Source: Janthinobacterium sp. | GTDB lineage: Bacteria; Pseudomonadota; Gammaproteobacteria; Burkholderiales; Chitinibacteraceae | DNA: 50,088 bases | Assembly: GCA_025360045.1 (NCBI GenBank) | Contig: JANYCY010000001.1 | Span: 1 to 50,088 of the forward strand | Direction of reading: 5' to 3' | Shown here: positions 24,322 to 33,830 of the stretch, piece by piece | Layout: each line of letters opens with the position of its first letter | How positions within the stretch are numbered: the stretch's first letter is position 1 | Translations under genes and position numbers: made by a program | The notes under the pieces: model-generated | Told to the model about the DNA's origin: nothing | Seen by the model: only the letters and a program-made list of their open reading frames with translations | Databases searched by the model: none

Positions 24322-25311
24322 ATGGCTTGGACAGATCTTTTGGCGCAGGACGGAATGCGTGATGGCGCGAGCGAGATGCAAGCATTAGCCACCGCCGCTG
24401 TAATGAGTCCGCTGGCTAGCTTTGGCATCATTGCCTTTAGTGGTGAAGAAACGGAGCCTTTTTTGCAAGGCCAGCTTTCTAGCGATGTGCGCGCTCTAGG
24501 TGAAAGCGCGGCGCAATATTCCAGCTATTCCACCCCTAAGGGCCGGATGTTGGCGAGCTTTTTGCTGTTTCGCCAAGGGGACAATTATTGTTTGCAAATC
24601 GTAGCTGAGCTGCAAGAGTCCATCCAAAAGCGCCTTTCAATGTTTGTGATGCGCTCTAAAACCAAAGCACGTGATGCCAGTAGCGAGCTTTGTTTGTTGG
24701 GCGTAGCTGGCCCTTTGGCAGCAGAAAAACTATCAGCCGTTTTAGGTGATTTACCAGAAGCTGATTTTGCAACGCTGCATAAAGAGCATTGCACCGTGAT
24801 TGCTTTGCCGGGCAAGCGTTATCAATTAGCCATTGCCAGCGACGCGGCTTTGGCGCTGTGGCAGCAATTAGCCGCCGCCGGTATCTTGCCAGTGGCAGAA
24901 TCCCTTTGGCGTTTATGCGATATTCGTGCAGGTAGCCCGTGGATTACCGCAGCGACTAGCGATGCTTTTGTCGCGCAAATGGCCAATATGGAGTTAATTG
25001 GTGGCGTGAGCTTTAGCAAGGGCTGCTATCCAGGGCAGGAAATTGTGGCCCGTACCCAATATCTGGGTAAGCTAAAACGCCGGATGTATCGCGCCAGTAT
25101 TGCGACAGAGCATGCAGAAGCAGGGCAAGAAGTGTTTAGTAGTGAAATGAATGGCCAAGCGAGTGGTAAGGTGATGTTGGCGGCTCCCGCAGATCAAGGC
25201 CGCTGGGAGGTGCTAGTGGTGGCCCAAATCGCCAGTTTAGAGCAAGGTTTGCATCTAGGCGCAGCCGATGGTCCGCAACTCGAAATTCTTGATTTGCCCT
25301 ATGCGGTATAA
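24322..25311 (+). CDS. ygfZ: tRNA-modifying/folate-binding protein YgfZ
   Basis: A 329-residue member of the YgfZ/GcvT-like folate-binding family, which supports iron-sulfur enzymes such as MiaB. The signature KGCYPGQE begins at residue 233 with the conserved Cys235, followed by IVARTQYLGKLKRRMYR. The N-terminal LSSDVRAL...YSTPKGRMLASFLLFR stretch and DIRAGSPWI at about 203 also fit. The N-terminus (MAWTDLLAQDGMRDG) is accepted as the first ATG of the frame; a later start would cut into family sequence. Stands alone between AsmA-like and fabI genes. Confidence 0.93.
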   Translation: MAWTDLLAQDGMRDGASEMQALATAAVMSPLASFGIIAFSGEETEPFLQGQLSSDVRALGESAAQYSSYSTPKGRMLASFLLFRQGDNYCLQIVAELQESIQKRLSMFVMRSKTKARDASSELCLLGVAGPLAAEKLSAVLGDLPEADFATLHKEHCTVIALPGKRYQLAIASDAALALWQQLAAAGILPVAESLWRLCDIRAGSPWITAATSDAFVAQMANMELIGGVSFSKGCYPGQEIVARTQYLGKLKRRMYRASIATEHAEAGQEVFSSEMNGQASGKVMLAAPADQGRWEVLVVAQIASLEQGLHLGAADGPQLEILDLPYAV

Positions 25312-25477
25312 ATAAAACGCGGCTCTCTCTTACCTGATTTGGGCGAGTAATACTTCGCTTATTAGCAAGGGGGAGGGGGCATTGATCGTTGTCACTTGAC
25401 AAGTTTGGCGTGCGGAGGCGCAGATTCGTTTATAATCCGCCCTCTACGTCTTAATTACATATATTAAAGGTGTTTGT

Positions 25478-26266
25478 ATGGGCTTTCTCGCCGGCAAAAA
25501 AATCTTGATCACCGGTCTTTTATCAGACCGCTCTATTGCCTACGGCATTGCTCAGGCCGCGAAACGTGAAGGTGCGATCTTGGCTTTTACTTATGTGAGT
25601 GAAAACTTACGTCAGCGCGTAGTTGATCTGGCAAAAGATTTCGATACTGATTTGGTACTGCCCTGTGATGTGGCCAGTGATGAGCAAATTGCCGAAGTAT
25701 TTGTAGAGCTTGGCAAACACTGGGATACGCTCGATGGCTTGGTTCACTCGATTGGTTTTGCCCCACGCGAAGCCCTGAAAGGCGATTACCTTGATGCCGT
25801 AACGCGTGAATCTTTCCAAATTGCGCATGACATCAGCTCTTACAGCTTTGCAGCACTGGCCAAGGCCGCTCGCCCAATGCTAAGTGAAGGTGCGTCGCTT
25901 GTGACCATGACTTACCTTGGCGCTGAACGTGCGATTCCTAATTACAATGTAATGGGCTTGGCTAAAGCATCGCTAGAAGCCAATGTGCGCTATATGGCTG
26001 CTGCACTTGGTCCAGATCGCGCTATTCGTGTGAATGCTGTTTCTGCTGGCCCGATCAAAACACTGGCTGCTGCTGGTATTGCTAATTTCAGCAGCTTGCT
26101 GAAAAAGGCCGCCGAAGGCACACCAATGAAGCGCAATGTTACGCAAGAAGAAGTGGGCAATGTAACCGCCTTCCTCTTATCGTCGCTTTCATCGGGTATG
26201 ACGGGTGAAGTCGTGATGGTGGACTGTGGCTTTAGCCATGGCGCGGGCTCAAGCACGATAGATTAA
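25478..26266 (+). CDS. fabI: Enoyl-[acyl-carrier-protein] reductase (NADH) FabI
   Basis: A 262-residue short-chain-dehydrogenase-type enzyme that reduces enoyl-ACP in the last step of each fatty-acid elongation round, using NADH. The cofactor loop [15 protein letters not shown] (residues 11-25), SIGFAP at 91-96, the catalytic Tyr146, Tyr156 and Lys163, and [14 protein letters not shown] near 192 are all as in FabI, the target of triclosan. An AAAGGTG ribosome binding site lies 8 bp before the ATG. It is followed by a strong terminator, so it is probably monocistronic. Confidence 0.96.
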   Translation: MGFLAGKKILITGLLSDRSIAYGIAQAAKREGAILAFTYVSENLRQRVVDLAKDFDTDLVLPCDVASDEQIAEVFVELGKHWDTLDGLVHSIGFAPREALKGDYLDAVTRESFQIAHDISSYSFAALAKAARPMLSEGASLVTMTYLGAERAIPNYNVMGLAKASLEANVRYMAAALGPDRAIRVNAVSAGPIKTLAAAGIANFSSLLKKAAEGTPMKRNVTQEEVGNVTAFLLSSLSSGMTGEVVMVDCGFSHGAGSSTID

Positions 26267-26285
26267 GCTTTAATCTCTATCCTTG

Positions 26286-26310
26286 AAAAACGCCCGCTTG
26301 GGCGTTTTTT
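26286..26310 (+). terminator. Rho-independent terminator of fabI
   Basis: The 10-bp arms aaaaacgccc and gggcgttttt surround a gctt loop 20 bp after the fabI stop, and a T-run follows. This is a textbook intrinsic terminator. Confidence 0.93.
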
Positions 26311-26419
26311 GTTTTAAGAGTCTAGAAAGTCCCCTCACGGCAAAAGGATCTGTGCCTACAGGTTTGAGGTTTTTTGAGGGGAATAACTTTCTCGGTAATG
26401 TACTAGTAAGGATCATCCC

Positions 26420-27181
26420 ATGTGCCAGCTACTCGGTATGAATTGCAATGTGCCGACCGATATTATGTTTTCTTTCGAAGGCTTTCGCCGTCGAGGTGGC
26501 TTGACCGATCATCATGCAGATGGCTGGGGAATCGCTTTTTTTGAAGGCGATGGCTGCCGCATGTTTTTAGATTATCTGCCATCGGCCAGCTCGCCGATTG
26601 CCGATCTGGTGCGCGCCTACCCGATTAAATCCACCAATGTGATAGCCCATATTCGCAAGGCCACACAGGGGCAGATCAGCCTTGCCAATACCCACCCATT
26701 TCGGCGCGAGCTGTGGGGACGTTATTGGATTTTTGCGCATAACGGTAATCTGCCAGAGCTGCCAGATTTAAGCAGCAGCCGTTTTATGCCGGTAGGTAAT
26801 ACCGATAGTGAACACGCGTTTTGCTGGATTTTATCTGAGCTTGCCCAGCGTTTTGACAGCTGCCCGCCTTTGCTGGTTTTGAAACAAGCTTTGGCTGAGT
26901 TGGTAAAGCCTCTGATGGCGGTCGGCACATTTAATTTTTTGCTTTCCGACGGCAGCGCTTTATTTGCGCATTGCAGCACCGATTTGCACTACTTAGTACG
27001 CCAAGCGCCGTTTACCTTGGCGCATTTGAATGATACCGATGTGAGTGTTGATTTCTCTGAGCTGACCACACTGAACGACCGAGTGGCCATGGTCGCCACC
27101 CAGCCGCTGACCGACAATGAGACTTGGATCAAAATGCAGCCGGGTGAGCTGCTGTGCTTTGTGGATGGGATGCCGGGCTAG
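26420..27181 (+). CDS. Class II glutamine amidotransferase (YafJ-like)
   Basis: A 253-residue protein of the Ntn-hydrolase glutaminase type (GATase_4/YafJ). Cys2, right after the initiator methionine, is the expected catalytic nucleophile (MCQLLGMNCN). HHADGWGIAFF near residue 35, IAHIRKAT near 75, NTHPF near 88 and FAHNGN near 104 are the conserved motifs of the glutaminase fold. There is no second (synthase) domain, so the acceptor of the released ammonia is unknown. Located after the fabI terminator and before a repeat cluster. Confidence 0.88.
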   Translation: MCQLLGMNCNVPTDIMFSFEGFRRRGGLTDHHADGWGIAFFEGDGCRMFLDYLPSASSPIADLVRAYPIKSTNVIAHIRKATQGQISLANTHPFRRELWGRYWIFAHNGNLPELPDLSSSRFMPVGNTDSEHAFCWILSELAQRFDSCPPLLVLKQALAELVKPLMAVGTFNFLLSDGSALFAHCSTDLHYLVRQAPFTLAHLNDTDVSVDFSELTTLNDRVAMVATQPLTDNETWIKMQPGELLCFVDGMPG

Positions 27182-27312
27182 GCAAATCCCCCTCAATCCC
27201 CCTTTTCCTAAGGGGGAGGCTGCGACGCTGAAGTGGCGAAAGGGCATAAGCATCTACACAAGTTTGATGTACTTATTCCCCCCTTTGAAAAAGGGGGTAG
27301 GGGGGATTTTGT
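27182..27312. repeat. CCCCCTTT/AAAGGGGG palindromic repeats (pair)
   Basis: Two hairpin-forming units lie between the amidotransferase and recD: tcccccttttcctaaggggga (in two parts, near 27197-27217) and cccccctttgaaaaaggggg (27279-27297) with a following taggggggatttt. The same unit recurs at 37.8-38.6 kb. Peptides read through it (PPFEKGG) are spurious. It may act as a transcription stop between the two convergent genes. Confidence 0.8.
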
Positions 27313-27313
27313 A

Positions 27314-29002
27314 CTACCTCAACGCCGCCGCAAGCCCGCTTTGCCGAATCGATTGTTTGGCAATGGCTTTGCTCAGCACTTCATTACTTCCCCAAATCTC
27401 TACTTTTTTCTTGGCACGGGTAAGGCCGGTGTAGATTAGGCTGCGGCTGAGTAGTTCGTGGAGCTGATCTGGCAGTAATAAAATCACCTCGTCAAATTCT
27501 GAGCCTTGGCTTTTGTGCACCGTGAGGGCCAGTGCGGTTTCATGGGCGGGCAGGCGGGCTGGGCTAAACCAGCGTAGGGTGTTGCCTTCGCCTTTAAAGG
27601 CTACGCGGGGTGCGCCGTTTTCAATAAAGGTTAGGCCGATATCGCCGTTATACAGCTGCACGCCATAATCATTTTGCGTGATTAAAATGGGGCGGCCTGC
27701 GTACCAGAGGCTATTTTCAGGGATGAATTTTTTAGCTTGCCAGTGCGCTTCTAACTGCTGATTCACCCCCATCACCCCCGCATGGCCTTCGCGTAAAGCT
27801 GTCAGTACGCGGAAGGTATCGAAGGCAGCAAAAGCGGCGTCCACGTCGCCAGCCAGCACGGCCTGCCAGTAAGCTGCGTAGCCTTGATCGCAGCGGGTGA
27901 GCAGGGTTTTACTATTGGGCTGCCAGCCTAATTCTGCTTCTGTCTCGGCAAATAAATCATCCGGCTGCAACAGCGCCAATGCGCCTTTGGCATCGCCCGA
28001 ATTCACCAAACTTGCCAGCTTGCCAATGCCGCCGCCTGCGGCAAAGCGGTGGCTATGTTCTAGTGTCATCACGGCATTGCCCACGCTGCTGGCAGGGGCT
28101 TTGCTGCTGGTGATTGTTACCCCGGTAGCGGTTTTTAGCGCCTGAATAAAATCGGCACTCGGCGATTTTAAGCTGCATAGCTCGGCAAACACCGCACCAG
28201 CATCCACCGCATCTAGCTGATCTTTGTCGCCGAGTAAAATCAGCCGGGCATGCTCGGGCAGGGCTTCTACTAATTGCGCCATTAAGGCTAGATCAATCAT
28301 CGATGCTTCATCGACCACCAGCACATCCAGCGCCAGCGGATTAGCAGCATGATGCTTAAAACTGCCATCGGGGCGCGGCCCCAGTAAGCGGTGCAGGGTG
28401 GAAGCGGTTTCTGGAATGACGGCTAGCGTGGCGGGCGAGACAGCAAGGCTAGCTTTTCTCTCTCGCACCGATTCACTCATTCTGGCTGCCGCCTTACCAG
28501 TGGGCGCGGCCATTTTAATGCTCAGCGTGTTGCTTTCCATGATTTGCAAAGCGGCCAGAATACGCAGCACGGTGGTGGTTTTACCCGTGCCAGGCCCGCC
28601 AGAAATCACCGTTAGCTTTTGCATTACTGCCGCCGCTGCAGCCACTTTTTGTAAATCAGGCTGAATGCTGGACGCAGGAAATAGCTCGTTCAGTAGTGAC
28701 GCAAGCTTAGCCAAATCCACATCCACATCACAACGTTCCCCTGCCAATTGTCGCAGGCGTTTCGCCAGCTGCGATTCATACCACCAATAGCGGGTGAGAT
28801 AGAGCCGGTCTTTATCCTGTGTAAGCGGCTTAAACTCGCCCGGCCTGCCGATTAAGGGGCTGCTCTGCGGCGCAGTTTTAATACAACAATGCCCCGCTGC
28901 CAGCGCCGCGCAGAGCTTGGCGAGGGTGGCATTCAGCTCATCCGACTGCGGCCCGCAAAGGCGCTCAAAACTACGGCTTAATTCAAAGGCAAAGTCTGGC
29001 AT
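27314..29002 (-). CDS. recD: Exodeoxyribonuclease V alpha subunit RecD
   Basis: A 562-residue superfamily 1 helicase, the fast 5'-3' motor of RecBCD in double-strand break repair and foreign DNA degradation. Walker A GGPGTGKT is at residues 135-142, Walker B VVDEASMIDL near 225, and the late motif ALTVHKSQGSEFDEV near 510 is diagnostic. The N-terminal region (LERLC...LYLTRYWWYESQLA) is the RecD-specific part. The start is the first ATG; upstream is repeat sequence. recB lies 5 kb upstream on the same strand, separated by a helicase and an exonuclease; recC is not visible. Confidence 0.94.
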   Translation of the reverse strand: MPDFAFELSRSFERLCGPQSDELNATLAKLCAALAAGHCCIKTAPQSSPLIGRPGEFKPLTQDKDRLYLTRYWWYESQLAKRLRQLAGERCDVDVDLAKLASLLNELFPASSIQPDLQKVAAAAAVMQKLTVISGGPGTGKTTTVLRILAALQIMESNTLSIKMAAPTGKAAARMSESVRERKASLAVSPATLAVIPETASTLHRLLGPRPDGSFKHHAANPLALDVLVVDEASMIDLALMAQLVEALPEHARLILLGDKDQLDAVDAGAVFAELCSLKSPSADFIQALKTATGVTITSSKAPASSVGNAVMTLEHSHRFAAGGGIGKLASLVNSGDAKGALALLQPDDLFAETEAELGWQPNSKTLLTRCDQGYAAYWQAVLAGDVDAAFAAFDTFRVLTALREGHAGVMGVNQQLEAHWQAKKFIPENSLWYAGRPILITQNDYGVQLYNGDIGLTFIENGAPRVAFKGEGNTLRWFSPARLPAHETALALTVHKSQGSEFDEVILLLPDQLHELLSRSLIYTGLTRAKKKVEIWGSNEVLSKAIAKQSIRQSGLAAALR

Positions 29003-29027
29003 GGGGAACCTGTAAGGGTAAAAAATC

Positions 29028-29380
29028 TGTAGACACAGAGCTACAAAAAATACCTAGAGAAAACCTAAATCTTGAACTACAGAGAGCACAGAGGACACGG
29101 AGTTTCACGGAGAAGACCAAAAAAATAGACGGGGATGCGTCCGGTTTTGCTCGTGTACCCTCGTGGAGAGTAGAGCATGCTTTTGCATGAAAGCTATTCC
29201 TAAAGGCAGCACTAAAGACAAAAACATAGCAAAAAATCTGATTTTTATAGGGTGTGCAAGTGGTTTTTCTTGCGCACCGGCTCTTGGTGCGCAACGACTG
29301 CGTCGTTGTACACCCTATAAAACCCCATGCTTAAGCTGTTTTTCTCCGTGCAACGCCGTGTTTTAGACTTGGGTTTTGCC
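29028..29380. repeat. CACAGAG-family palindrome with nested hairpin cluster (copy 4)
   Basis: This fills the 394-bp gap between recD and the SNF2 helicase. The left part (29028-29119) carries cacagag/cacggag units and the right part (about 29338-29380) carries ttctccgtg and gccgtgtttt. Between them sits another structured unit (29243-29322). The arms are more diverged than in the 10.9 kb copy. Confidence 0.7.
29243..29322. repeat. Compound hairpin nested in the 29-kb repeat
   Basis: The outer arms ttttatagggtg (29243-29254) and caccctataaaa (29311-29322) enclose two further perfect inverted repeats: ttgcgcacc/ggtgcgcaa (29270-29278 and 29286-29294) and acgac/gtcgt (29294-29306). It can fold into a cruciform with side stems, similar in plan to the element at 33683. 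Confidence 0.75.
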
Positions 29381-29396
29381 TTGGGTATCACTCCGG

Positions 29397-32300
29397 CTAC
29401 AGTGCAAACACCGCCTTAAGCTCCTCGCCACTTAGATTGCCGATCCATGTCTCCCCAGTAGCAACGGCTAGATCGGCCAGATCTTTTTTGGCTTTGATCA
29501 TATCGTTAATTTTCTCTTCAAAGGTGGCGCGGGTAATCAGGCGGTGGACTTGCACATTGCGGTGTTGGCCAATGCGGTAAGCGCGGTCGGTGGCTTGGGC
29601 TTCGACGGCGGGGTTCCACCACAGATCAAAGTGAATCACATTGCTGGCGGCGGTGAGGTTTAGCCCCGTGCCACCCGCTTTCAGCGACAGGATTAAGGCG
29701 CGTTCGGTGCGATCATGCTGGAAGGTTTCGACCATTTCATCCCGCTTGGGGCGGCTGACTCCGCCGTGCAAAAACGCCGGTGCTTGGCCGAAGCGTTGCG
29801 CGATCCAGCGGGCCAGAATTTCGCCCATTTCACGGTATTGAGTAAAGATCAGCACTTTTTCATGGTTGGCATAAATATCGTCGAGTAGCTCCAGAAAACG
29901 CTGTCCCTTGCCTGACAATTCAAAAGCAACATCGCCTTTTTTCAGATATTGCGCGGGGTGGTTGCAGATTTGCTTGAGCGCCAAAATCATTTGCAGCACC
30001 AGCCCTTGCTTTTTAAAGGCTTCTGATTCGTCATTAATGGCGGCCAAGCCCTCGCGCACCACCGATTCGTAAAGCGCGGTTTGGCTTGGGGATAATTCGC
30101 AGAATTGGTCTTGCTCAATTTTATCCGGCAGATCGCTAATAATGCTTTTGTCTGACTTTAAGCGCCGCAGCAAAAAGGGCGCGGTCACTTTTTTAAAGCG
30201 GCTAGCCACTTGCATGTCCCGATGCGTTTGAATTGGCGTGGCGTACTCTTTAATAAAGTGCGGCAAGGTGCCTAGATAGCCTCGGTTGGCAAAGTCCATA
30301 ATGCTCCAGTACTCGGACAGGCGGTTTTCCACTGGCGTGCCGCTGATGGCCACAAATGATTTGGCCGCGATGCTTTTCACCGCCTTAGTCTGCGCCGCCG
30401 CAGGATTTTTGATATTTTGCGCCTCGTCGATCACCAGCACCCGCCAGCCCAGCGCTTTTATTTCTGTCGTAGCACTTCTGACTACGCCGTAAGTCGTTAG
30501 CAGTACATCGGGCCTGCTTTTATCTAAGCTGCGTTTGCTGCCGTGAAAAATGGCGACGCTTAGATCAGGGGCAAAGCGGGTGATTTCTTTTTGCCAGTTA
30601 GTCAGCAAACTGGTGGGCATCACGATCAGTGCTTTGTCAGTATTTAAAGCGCCGTCTTGCTTGAGCTTGAGTAGAGCAGTAATCACTTGCAGGGTTTTAC
30701 CCAAACCCATATCGTCGGCAATCACCGAGCCCAAGCCCAGCTGAGCATTGCGGTACAGCCAGTCGTAACCACGCTGCTGGTAAGGGCGTAAGGTGGCGTG
30801 GATCTGGTTAGGCAGCGGTGATTCGCCCGCCTCAGCTAGCTGTTTCAACAAGCTTTGCGCCGCCTGATCCAGCGCCACTCCTGCTCCGGCATATTCGCCA
30901 GCTAAGGCGACCCGTACGAGCTCCGCGCCGCTCACTTTAGGCGGCTTAGCCAGCTGAGCTTGCAGCTTGGCAATCTCGGCCGGATCAAGGAAAACGTATT
31001 CACCCTTGAAACGAATCACGCCGCTGGCGCTTTGGACCAACTGCTCAAATTCATCCAAGCTTAATTGATGTTCGCCTATCGCCACCGTCCAGTTAAAGGC
31101 AAACAAATCAGCCATCTGTAAAAACCCGCCGCTATCCGTCGGCGTGCCGGTGACTTTCATCGACAACTTGGGGCGGAGTATTTTTTCTAGCGCTTTGGGC
31201 AAGATGGCGCGAATGCCCAGTAGCCGGATGATGGGCAGCGTTTCTTGCAACAGCTGCGGCAATGCATCACTACTGATGGAAATTGGCTGGCTGGCGTGTG
31301 ATTTTAAATAGTCATTAATCGGTGGAAAAAAATCAGCCAGTAAGGATACGCTTTGTAAAATGCTAAAGCGGCGGGCCTGCCAGTCTGAGTCGGTCAGAAT
31401 GGTGCTGAGTGCTAAGGGTTTGTCTGTGGCCTCTGCTGACTTGCTACGGATGCCTAGCGACAATTCAAAATCGGCCTTGTCGCCCTCTGTTAGCCATAAC
31501 ACCGGCGCATAGTCGCGCTGCCCCAAATGAAAACGCGATAACCATTGCAGGATGCTGCCAGGGATTTGCCCTTCGCCAACGCCATTAAAGCGGGCCTTGC
31601 CATCAATAAAAAACAGCTGATTCACCGCACTACTGCTGTCACTATTCCATCCCTCACGCCAAATAAGATCACTCAGCATAAGGGAACACAAGGTCACGAC
31701 CTGCTGTAAGGGGGTGATAGATTGTTGTTCTATAGTCAGGATGTTTGCCGAAGCGGGCAGGGTGGCAGCTAGTGCTGACATTAAAGCCTTTACGCTAGGG
31801 TCGAGTAATGCCGGTAGCCATAACAAGCCAATATCGGTTTTATTACGCTCGAATACCTGTGCTACGACCGCACCTTTGCTTAGCAAATGCAAAGCAGTCA
31901 GGCGCAAAGTGTGCAGTGTTGCGAGTTCGGGCTGTAGGTCGAGTAAGGCTTGTGGCGCGACTTGTGGCAGCTTGTCTAATAATGTTGAGAGTATTTTTAC
32001 GCCTTTTATGCCGTTTAGTATAAGAGGACCATTACTACTTATATTTAACTTTGGTTTGTCAGAAACATAAAAGACAGGGCTATCAGTCGGTGGTTGTAAT
32101 AATGCCCGCTCTGCTTCTCTGGCAATTTTTTTTAGCGCTTTGTGATAAACGGGGGCGAAATCTTTGCCGCTATAAAATGATGTATTAGCAGGCAGTACCG
32201 AAATCAGAGCGTCTATTAAGTTGGGTATCTGGGTGAAGTCAATGGCTTGCATTGATTCTGCTGGGATGTCCTCATCGTTAATGGTGAGGACAATTTCAGA

Positions 32301-32852
32301 CAAACTCGGCAACTGATTGCTGTGCTCCTTAATTTCAATATTGCGCTTCTTTAATTCATCGGCCAGATTCAGCCCGCGTAAGGAAAACACCAGAAATGGA
32401 TTGCCATCTATTTCACGTGACAGCATATTGATGGTGGCGGCCAAATGCTTACACGGCACAGCCCAATCTGGGCAGGAGCACTGCATGGGCAAGTCTTTCC
32501 ATTGGCTAGGAAAAACCGCAATGCCTAGTTTCTTGGCCAAATCCAGCACGGCGGGGTCTAGATCACGGTTCATCAGTCGTGCAATCAAGGAAGGATCGGC
32601 GGCGATTTCATCTAGCAGGCGGGTTTTGTCCTGAGTAGACCATTGCGGCACATCGATTTTGATTTGATAAGGCTGGGGGCGGCTACCTTTTACCTTGGCG
32701 GCAATCTGCCCGCCCGAAACTTTTAAATCCTTAACCGCGCCTTTATTGGCATAAGTGCGACCGCGCGGCAAACGATTATCGTAATCCAGCTGGGATAAGG
32801 CTTTTAGCCATTCCCCGCCCCACCAAGTCTGCCCATATTTCATGATGGCCAT
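29397..32852 (-). CDS. SWIM zinc-finger SNF2-family DNA helicase
   Basis: A 1151-residue SWI/SNF2 ATPase. A SWIM zinc finger lies near the N-terminus (C125, C127, C134, H136 in the CSCPDWAVPCKH stretch), followed by a long middle domain (about 150-660). The helicase core comes next: Walker A DDMGLGKT near 714-721, DEAQ box in VIDEAQNIKN near 815, SGTPVENRLSEYW near 845, and the C-terminal half with LHGGVSRPKRDEM, LSLKAGGTGLNLT and RAYRIGQHRNVQVHR. It probably remodels or translocates along DNA in repair or transcription. The exonuclease gene stops 8 bp upstream, so these two form an operon between recB and recD. Confidence 0.9.
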   Translation of the reverse strand: MAIMKYGQTWWGGEWLKALSQLDYDNRLPRGRTYANKGAVKDLKVSGGQIAAKVKGSRPQPYQIKIDVPQWSTQDKTRLLDEIAADPSLIARLMNRDLDPAVLDLAKKLGIAVFPSQWKDLPMQCSCPDWAVPCKHLAATINMLSREIDGNPFLVFSLRGLNLADELKKRNIEIKEHSNQLPSLSEIVLTINDEDIPAESMQAIDFTQIPNLIDALISVLPANTSFYSGKDFAPVYHKALKKIAREAERALLQPPTDSPVFYVSDKPKLNISSNGPLILNGIKGVKILSTLLDKLPQVAPQALLDLQPELATLHTLRLTALHLLSKGAVVAQVFERNKTDIGLLWLPALLDPSVKALMSALAATLPASANILTIEQQSITPLQQVVTLCSLMLSDLIWREGWNSDSSSAVNQLFFIDGKARFNGVGEGQIPGSILQWLSRFHLGQRDYAPVLWLTEGDKADFELSLGIRSKSAEATDKPLALSTILTDSDWQARRFSILQSVSLLADFFPPINDYLKSHASQPISISSDALPQLLQETLPIIRLLGIRAILPKALEKILRPKLSMKVTGTPTDSGGFLQMADLFAFNWTVAIGEHQLSLDEFEQLVQSASGVIRFKGEYVFLDPAEIAKLQAQLAKPPKVSGAELVRVALAGEYAGAGVALDQAAQSLLKQLAEAGESPLPNQIHATLRPYQQRGYDWLYRNAQLGLGSVIADDMGLGKTLQVITALLKLKQDGALNTDKALIVMPTSLLTNWQKEITRFAPDLSVAIFHGSKRSLDKSRPDVLLTTYGVVRSATTEIKALGWRVLVIDEAQNIKNPAAAQTKAVKSIAAKSFVAISGTPVENRLSEYWSIMDFANRGYLGTLPHFIKEYATPIQTHRDMQVASRFKKVTAPFLLRRLKSDKSIISDLPDKIEQDQFCELSPSQTALYESVVREGLAAINDESEAFKKQGLVLQMILALKQICNHPAQYLKKGDVAFELSGKGQRFLELLDDIYANHEKVLIFTQYREMGEILARWIAQRFGQAPAFLHGGVSRPKRDEMVETFQHDRTERALILSLKAGGTGLNLTAASNVIHFDLWWNPAVEAQATDRAYRIGQHRNVQVHRLITRATFEEKINDMIKAKKDLADLAVATGETWIGNLSGEELKAVFAL

Positions 32853-32860
32853 ATTGATCC

Positions 32861-33478
32861 TTACAATTTGTTTTTAATGAGTAAATCAGGCACTTTAGCG
32901 GCGACCGTTTTGCTGATCTTTTCCAGCAGTGCTAAATCAATCTGCTGCATTTGGCAGGTTTTTGCTAGGTGCTGGGCAATGTGGATCAGCAAATGGGCCG
33001 AGACTTCTGCATCGGCTTCGGCTCTGTGGGCTGTGCCTTGAAAGCGTATGCCTAAGCTTGCGGCCAAAGTGGCGAGTTTGTAATTGCTCATGCCAGGGAA
33101 TAAACGGCGCGATAGTTTGAGCGTGCAGTGCAGGCCTTGGTATTGCGGCAACAGATGGACGCGCTGGCTTTCGGCCAATAAAAACTTCGCGTCAAAGCTG
33201 GCGTTGTGCGCCGACAGCGCATCGCTGCCGATAAATTCGATCAGCGCCGGAACCACCTCGCTGGCAGGCGGAGCCTTGTTGACCATGGCTTGGCTGATGC
33301 CAGTGAGCTGGGTAATAAAATAGGGAATACGCACACCGCAATTGACCAAAGAGACAAAGCGATCAGTAATCTGCCCGTCAACAATCCGCAGCGCAGCCAC
33401 TTCGGTGATGCGGTCGGAATGGCTGATGCCGGTGGTTTCAAAATCCAGCATCACGATAGGGCGGTTGAATGAAATCAT
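32861..33478 (-). CDS. DnaQ-like 3'-5' exonuclease (DEDDh)
   Basis: A 205-residue exonuclease of the DNA polymerase III epsilon fold. Asp12 and Glu14 in LDFETTG form ExoI, HNASFDAKFL near residue 95 ExoII, and HRAEADAEVSAHLL near 150 the DEDDh ExoIII with its catalytic His and Asp. It is shorter than DnaQ and lacks its C-terminal polymerase-binding part, so it is likely a stand-alone repair or RNA/DNA trimming nuclease. It lies 8 bp before the SNF2 helicase gene on the same strand, which suggests joint action on DNA. Confidence 0.9.
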   Translation of the reverse strand: MISFNRPIVMLDFETTGISHSDRITEVAALRIVDGQITDRFVSLVNCGVRIPYFITQLTGISQAMVNKAPPASEVVPALIEFIGSDALSAHNASFDAKFLLAESQRVHLLPQYQGLHCTLKLSRRLFPGMSNYKLATLAASLGIRFQGTAHRAEADAEVSAHLLIHIAQHLAKTCQMQQIDLALLEKISKTVAAKVPDLLIKNKL

Positions 33479-33603
33479 GGGGGCTTTTTAAAAATTGTAG
33501 GGTAGGCAGGTGCCCACGGATATTGGCTATAAAACCCAAGTCTTGAAACACAGAGAGCACAGAGAGCACGGAGTTTCACGGAGAAATCCATGATTTACAA
33601 ACC

Positions 33604-33676
33604 GTCATTCCCGAGTGGTTTTGTCGGGAATCCAGTAGCGCTGCTGGACCCCCGATAACATCACTCGGGGGTGACG
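33604..33676. repeat. ATTCCC...GGGAAT repeat (copy 3, nested)
   Basis: The sequence gtcattcccgagtgg, then ttgtcgggaatccagtag, gctggacccccgat and cactcgggggtgacga, is the third copy of the unit seen at 6778 and 13551. Compensating changes (cccgag with ctcggg; accccc with gggggt) keep the stems, which suggests the fold is maintained. Confidence 0.75.
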
Positions 33677-33682
33677 AGTCAT

Positions 33683-33830
33683 CGTAGGGTGGGTTAGGCC
33701 GCTCTTGATGCTTATTAGTGTGCTGATCTATTTCGGCCGTAACCCACCATGACACTGCGCTGCGGTGGGTTACGGCCAAGAGACTGTTGTGCCCATATTT
33801 AATGCATTTTCTGGCCTAACCCACCCTACG
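33683..33830. repeat. Compound palindrome GTAGGGTGGGTTAGG (double hairpin)
   Basis: The outer arms cgtagggtgggttaggcc and ggcctaacccaccctacg are exact complements 148 bp apart end to end. Inside lies a second exact palindrome, ggccgtaacccacc (33735-33748) and ggtgggttacggcc (33764-33777). The inner and outer arms are themselves related, so it looks like one element inserted into another of its kind. Confidence 0.8.

Noticed and set aside
27117-27439. Open frames with PPFEKGG-like peptides
   Set aside because: They are translations of the CCCCCTTT palindromic repeat and of the antisense strand of recD.
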